From positions 62,001 to 126,000 of the forward strand of contig CAJTHM010000010.1 of the NCBI GenBank assembly GCA_910576125.1: a stretch of DNA of 64,000 bases, read 5' to 3'. Source of the stretch: Lachnospiraceae bacterium (GTDB lineage Bacteria > Bacillota > Clostridia > Lachnospirales > Lachnospiraceae). Positions 60,264 to 64,000 of this stretch are shown here, one piece after another. A program made the translations under genes and the position numbers. The notes under the pieces were generated by a model. The model ran no database searches. It was not told the DNA's origin and worked only from the letters and a program-made list of their open reading frames with translations. Numbering within the stretch: position 1 is the stretch's first letter; every line of letters starts with the position of its first letter.

Positions 60264-61033
60264 ATGATGGTATTGGAAGATTTCTTGTTTGGAAAGGTTA
60301 TGCAGAATCCAGAGCTGTGCAAAGAATTACTACAGCGGATTCTTCCGGGCTTGAAGATTGACCGCATAGAATATCCGGAATTACAGAAAAGTATCAATGT
60401 AGATATGGATGCCCACAGTGTCAGACTGGATGTGTATGTAAAGGACGACAGGGAGACTGTTTACGATATAGAAATGCAAGTCAGTGATACAAAGGAACTG
60501 CCTAAGAGAAGCAGATTTATCAAGGAATGATAGACATTCAGCTTGTTGATGCAGGACAGCATTATAAAAAGCTGAACAAAAGTTACATCATTTTTATCTG
60601 TCCGTTTGATTTATACGGGAAAGGGCGGCATATCTATACCTTTGAAAATATCTGTAAGGAAGACAACAGTATTTCCATGGGAGACGAAGCGGTAAAGATA
60701 TTTCTGAATACAGACGGAACAATGGATGATGTCAGCAGGGAATTAAAAGCATTTCTGGATTATGTGGCAGGTCAGAAGCCGGAGGATTCCTATGTGGAGA
60801 AATTGGAAGAAGCTGTACAGGAAGCCAAGAAAAACAGGGAATGGAGGCATGAGTATATGACGTTATTGATGAGAGACCAGGAGAACGTGGAAAAGGGCAA
60901 GGAGTATGGCGAAGAGCTGATGCTTTCTTTAATACAAAAACTGCTGGCAGATAAACGTTTTACTGAAATAGAAAGAATGAAAGATGATAAAGATTATCGC
61001 CTGATATTATACAGAGAATATCACATTATTTGA
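60264..61033 (+). pseudogene. Rpn/PD-(D/E)XK nuclease-family transposase, frameshifted
   Basis: First frame (60264-60530): FLFGKVMQNPELCKELLQRIL, HSVRLDVYVKDDRETVYDIEMQ with the PD-(D/E)XK residues (Asp, Glu-x-Gln). Second frame (60527-61033): MIDIQLVDAGQHYKKLNKSYIIFICPFD ... FENICKEDNSISMGDEAVKIFLNTDG. Joining them needs one extra T at the TTT of 60518-60520, giving RFYQGMIDIQL. So a single-base deletion in a T-run split a ~257-codon gene. Rpn proteins promote recombination. Starts with ATG 60264 or 60267. Confidence 0.85.
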
Positions 61034-61131
61034 AAGCAGGAACATGACAAGGCAGAGCATTTACAAGTGTTCTGACTTGTTTGACAGAATAATATAGGAC
61101 TACTTTTCGCACTTAGATATGTTATGGAGAG

Positions 61132-61154
61132 CCATATCATAAGTAAGGGCGAAA
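61132..61154 (+). repeat. Duplicated rlmH-tail segment, copy B
   Basis: Identical to 58604-58626, but outside any rlmH reading frame. Evidence that duplication included the end of the essential gene's neighbourhood. Confidence 0.8.
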
Positions 61155-61348
61155 TTATATGGAAACCCAGGAAATATGAAAGATACGATTTAACAGAAAA
61201 TGGGATGTGAATAAAACCTTGGAGGAGAATATGGAAGTGTCAATCAGAAAATATAGAGCCTTTTTATGAGGGTTGGATATATGGGCATTTATAAGAGATA
61301 AATTCGAGAGGACAGGGCTTATTGTAATTATCCTAAAGGCTGTGTACT

Positions 61349-61484
61349 GTTTGGAAAGGTTAGCAGAATCCGGAGCTGTGCAAAGAATTACCACAGAGGA
61401 TTCTACCGGACTTGAAGATTGACCGTATAGAGTATCCGGAATTACAGAAAAGTATCAACGTGGATATGGATGCCCATAGTGTTA
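61349..61484 (+). pseudogene. Rpn-family fragment, second copy
   Basis: Matches 60287-60420 with about ten substitutions and a one-base gap (GGTTAGCAG against GGTTATGCAG). It carries LKIDRIEYPELQKSINVDMDAHS-type coding but no start and no C-terminal half. Both copies carry frame-breaking changes. Confidence 0.8.
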
Positions 61485-61531
61485 TATACCGGATGAGTAA
61501 TCCGGTAAAATTTCCTTTTGCGTGAGGCTTT

Positions 61532-62476
61532 ATGAGAATTAAAAAAATTTTATGGTTAATAACAATAGTTCTTTTAGCGACATCTTGCAATATATCCAAT
61601 CATAATGAAAGCGCTATAGATGAAAACGTTTTAGATGAGAATGCGACTCAATTTGAAATATTGTATGAGGAAGACTTGGAAGAACAGTTAAAAAGGTTAG
61701 TTCAAGAGAAAACAGAGCAACCTGTTTTTGCATTTTATGACTATATTGGCTCGAAGGAAGAAGATTCTTATGCATATATATTTACCGGTGAGATGGTAGA
61801 GGAGTTTGGAGACACTATGTTTCAAGGTGCATTATGGTATGCGAATGGAGAAGACAGTATTTTATTAATGGATGAGATTGAAACATCCGCGTTTGAGCCG
61901 ATAATTATCGAAGAGAATAATCATCTGCTGTTAAATGTCGGTTCCAATTTACAGGAATCTGCCAAATCTTATATTTGGGCAGTAAATGATCATAAGCCTC
62001 AATTGGTTTTTGAGGCTTCCGGTTCATGTTTTATTGATAATGGATTATTGGCATCAGTCAAGTCTTTCATTAGTAATAGTGCAGGGGGCAGGATATGGCA
62101 GAGGTATTATTTATATTGGGATCATAATAAACAGAGATACCAATACTATGATGTAAAGGAAATAACGGAAGAAGAATTTCTTTCATATGAAAATGCACAG
62201 ACTGCCAGAGACGAGGTAGAAATTGCCATAAAAGAAGATATTAAACAAAGTTTACATAGAGCCGATTTGAATGTCGGAAGTCATTTTGATTATAATTATT
62301 TCAAATGTGGTAATGGAATCATATATGTAAATTACATTATAACTACTGATTCAGACATTTTATACTATTATTCTATACTTATGGAACGGAATGGAACCGT
62401 TGTTTTGGATGAACGGCAGCATTATGATTTGTATGAAAAGGGATATATGCATCAGCGTGATGAATATGACTGGTAA
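61532..62476 (+). CDS. Secreted lipoprotein of unknown function
   Basis: A 314-residue lipoprotein. The N-terminus MRIKKILWLITIVLLATSC gives a classical lipobox (LATS-C, Cys19). The mature protein is acidic and beta-rich with repeated aromatic stretches (YYLYWDHNKQRYQYYD, YFKCGNGIIYVNYI). No named domain is recognised. Its stop (62474-62476) touches the start of duplicated copy B at 62477. It has no counterpart in copy A, so it arrived by insertion or was deleted from A. Confidence 0.75.
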   Translation: MRIKKILWLITIVLLATSCNISNHNESAIDENVLDENATQFEILYEEDLEEQLKRLVQEKTEQPVFAFYDYIGSKEEDSYAYIFTGEMVEEFGDTMFQGALWYANGEDSILLMDEIETSAFEPIIIEENNHLLLNVGSNLQESAKSYIWAVNDHKPQLVFEASGSCFIDNGLLASVKSFISNSAGGRIWQRYYLYWDHNKQRYQYYDVKEITEEEFLSYENAQTARDEVEIAIKEDIKQSLHRADLNVGSHFDYNYFKCGNGIIYVNYIITTDSDILYYYSILMERNGTVVLDERQHYDLYEKGYMHQRDEYDW

Positions 62477-62613
62477 ATAGAAGATATATCAAGAGAACAA
62501 CGATATGAGGAAAGTATATGATGTATATCAGGAAAGCAAAACGAACAGACGCAAATGATTTGAAGAGATGGCTGATAAATATGTTGGGCTTTGTAAATCA
62601 AGAATTAGCGTAA
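62477..62613 (+). pseudogene. Chimeric GNAT/zinc-ribbon relic, copy B
   Basis: Built from three pieces of copy A: 62519-62565 equals 58762-58808 (GNAT start), 62562-62589 equals 59308-59335, and 62590-62613 equals 59968-59991 (zinc-ribbon gene end). The first junction falls on a shared GAAG. About 1.1 kb is missing relative to copy A. No functional protein is possible. Confidence 0.85.
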
Positions 62614-62806
62614 AAATTGTAAGAGTTGAAAGGAAGACGACAGGATGAAGGCGATTATAACAGATTTAGACCGGACTTTGCTGCACACAGATAAATCTCT
62701 GTCGGAGTATACATGCGCAACATTGAAAAAGTGCCGTGACAGGGGAATCCTTCTAATGGCAGCAACCGCAAGACCGGAACGGGCTATATTAGCCTATCAG
62801 GAACAG
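62590..62806 (+). repeat. Duplicated HAD-start segment, copy B
   Basis: Counterpart of 59968-60179; here the HAD gene continues intact beyond the duplicated part. Confidence 0.9.
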
Positions 62807-63391
62807 ATTGGGTTTCAGGCAATAACAACATTAAACGGAGCGAGGATTATTTTACCGCATTGTGTGATTGAGAATGGAATTATCCCATCCAGTGCAGAAG
62901 CCATTTTGAGAAAGGTAATTATGATACCTGGTCTAATCCTGTCTTTGGAAACGGGAAACGGTATTTTTTCGAATACTCCAATTCCGGAGTGGGATGCAAT
63001 GGTTTTTCCAGGGTTTCCTGCTTTACCTACAGAGGGTATTATATATAAGCTTTTGCTGACTGGCAAAGAAAAAGAGATACGGATGAAGGTGGAAAAGGCT
63101 TTAACGGAAGATACTTACATGACAGTGGCAGATGGTGAGTTAATACAGATTATGAGTACTGCATCTACAAAGTGGAACGGAATCAAGGCTATGCTGGATT
63201 CGTTTGGGGTCGCTCAAAGTGATGCGATATATTTCGGAGATGATAATGATGATATTGAGTCCATAAAGAATTGCGGTGTGGGCATCGCTGTCTCCAATGC
63301 CATCAGAGAGGTACTTGATGTGGCAGATTTTGTAACGGAAAGTAACGATATGGACGGTGTGGCTCATTACATAGAAACAAAATTGTTATGA
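62645..63391 (+). CDS. HAD-IIB (Cof-type) phosphatase, intact copy B
   Basis: A 248-residue HAD-IIB hydrolase. Motif I IITDLDRTLLHTDKSLS (nucleophile Asp and DxDxT), motif II ATARPERAIL, motif III/IV region STKWNGIKAMLDSFG and YFGDDNDDIESIKNCGVGIAVSNA. Family members dephosphorylate sugar phosphates, FMN or PLP-like compounds; substrate unresolved. GAAAGGAAG precedes ATG. The only intact member of the duplicated HAD pair. Confidence 0.92.
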   Translation: MKAIITDLDRTLLHTDKSLSEYTCATLKKCRDRGILLMAATARPERAILAYQEQIGFQAITTLNGARIILPHCVIENGIIPSSAEAILRKVIMIPGLILSLETGNGIFSNTPIPEWDAMVFPGFPALPTEGIIYKLLLTGKEKEIRMKVEKALTEDTYMTVADGELIQIMSTASTKWNGIKAMLDSFGVAQSDAIYFGDDNDDIESIKNCGVGIAVSNAIREVLDVADFVTESNDMDGVAHYIETKLL

Positions 63392-63752
63392 TCAGAACGG
63401 CCTGTGCTTCCTCATCAAAAGTTGCCTTTTTTATTGTAATTTGCCAGAAGGCTGTGCATAATGGAACCAAAGAAGAGCGTGCCAATCATTATCAGATTCG
63501 CCTGCGTGTCGGCTGCAGCATGCCCTTTGTGCACCCGGAGCTGCTTCAGGAAACCTGAGGGTTCTGGAAGATTCTGCAGGCAACAGCTATACCGATTTCA
63601 GAGTGAAGCGGATGTAGTCAGCCATTGCCGTCTCGTTTTGGTAATTATTGTATTAGCTTCAAGATTCAAGAAGAATATCCGGCGCTTATTTGCTATAATA
63701 AGCGATGGAATAAAATCCTAATTTTGAGATAAGAGGATGGAGGGATGAATGG
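63392..63752 (+). other. Relic-bearing gap before VOC gene
   Basis: No intact gene. Around 63450-63617 one frame reads ANHYQIRLRVGCSMPFVHPE then stops, and the neighbouring frame continues NLRVLEDSAGNSYTDFRVKR to a stop near 63617, which looks like the frameshifted end of a lost gene. The rest is AT-rich with a ribosome site GGAGGGATG before 63753. Confidence 0.45.
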
Positions 63753-64000
63753 ATGAACGGAAAGGAAGTTAGAGTAGGCGCCTGCCTGCTTGTTGGCGAT
63801 ATTGATAGGATGGTGCGATTTTACAGAGATATCCTTGGATTTAACACCGATTGGGGTAGTGGGAATTTTGCTGAGTTTGAAACAGCAAGTGGAAGAACCA
63901 CTCTGTTTATGTACAGTCGTGAGGAGTTTGCTAAAGCAATTGGTCAGGCATATGTTCCGCCGAAAGGCATAAATCAAACTTTTGAAATTGCTTTGTGGTT
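63753..64000 (+). CDS. VOC/glyoxalase-like protein, cut by window end
   Basis: The first 82 codons are visible: GKEVRVGACLLVGDIDRMVR FYRD (His-less start of a VOC fold) and FNTDWGSGNFAEFETASGRT with a second strand pair. The reading continues past 64000. VOC proteins include glyoxalases, fosfomycin-resistance enzymes and dioxygenases; this fragment does not decide. GGAGGG lies eight bases before ATG 63753. Confidence 0.75.
   Translation, partial: MNGKEVRVGACLLVGDIDRMVRFYRDILGFNTDWGSGNFAEFETASGRTTLFMYSREEFAKAIGQAYVPPKGINQTFEIALW

Larger units (their letters stand above)
61034..61531 (+). other. Relic-filled region with rlmH-tail and Rpn fragments
   Basis: About 500 bases with no intact gene. 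It contains the 23-bp rlmH-tail copy (61132-61154), an AT-rich stretch with an apparent frame remnant (61220-61340), and an Rpn fragment (61349-61484). A second partial copy of the 58681 motif TATGTTATGGA precedes the rlmH-tail piece, as at a tandem junction. Confidence 0.6.

Overview
The window looks like the chromosome of a strict anaerobe of the Clostridia, most likely a Lachnospiraceae gut bacterium. Reasons: Firmicute-type gene order (rimP-nusA-rnpM-ylxQ-infB-rbfA-nrnA-truB-ribF; rpsO-pnp; alr next to mazF), anaerobe enzymes (formate-tetrahydrofolate ligase, a split NfnA/NfnB transhydrogenase, Rex, FeoB), purine-rich Shine-Dalgarno sites before nearly every gene, and clostridial orphan families (DUF5685, DUF1653, TIGR04076, DUF4091). 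Most genes lie on the + strand. I recognise no rRNA, tRNA, CRISPR array, phage or complete insertion sequence.

Layout. 1-1.1 kb: 3' end of feoB. 1.2-3.5 kb: a visibly AT-rich pair of glycosyltransferase genes. 3.5-13 kb: a 56-residue ORF, then the nusA-infB translation/RNA operon from a strong promoter, running through truB and ribF. 13-18.7 kb: Na/phosphate cotransporter, secreted SH3-NlpC/P60 hydrolase, rpsO and pnp, with strong promoters and a long hairpin before pnp. 18.7-26.6 kb: an acyltransferase relic, a zinc-ribbon membrane protein, a DUF5685 protein with prenyl-synthase-like motifs, a J-domain protein, a DUF1653 protein, a 5'-nucleotidase, a fused SfsA-MutY and a glycosyltransferase. 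26.6-28.4 kb: PAP2 phosphatase and lipid kinase on the minus strand. 28.5-32.4 kb: glyA, hom, lysC. 32.7-44.8 kb: GH3 hexosaminidase, rex, a coiled-coil protein, NAD(P)HX repair enzyme, alr, mazF, a CBS membrane protein, yebC, a polyprenyl-phosphate glycosyltransferase with a large membrane protein, and a TepA-like Clp protease. 44.8-47.5 kb: divergent AraC regulator and DUF4091 protein. 47.6-58.6 kb: ftsK/spoIIIE, fhs, a zinc-ribbon/TPR surface protein, nfnA - TIGR04076 - nfnB, a GNAT relic, a Dabb protein, a zinc-ribbon membrane protein and rlmH.

58.6-64 kb is different: AT-rich, full of relics and internally duplicated. Pieces of a locus containing the rlmH tail, a GNAT gene, a zinc-ribbon gene, a HAD phosphatase and an Rpn-type nuclease occur twice. 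The intact GNAT is in one copy and the intact HAD in the other. The window ends inside a VOC/glyoxalase gene.

The observations I would follow first are: the DUF5685/J-domain neighbourhood (DDxxD and DVxEDxxxG motifs in an orphan family); the complementary decay of the 58.6-63.4 kb duplication; the SfsA-MutY fusion with a perfect hairpin in its linker; the long stem before pnp; and short tandem repeats (18, 19 and 70 bp) placed at gene boundaries.
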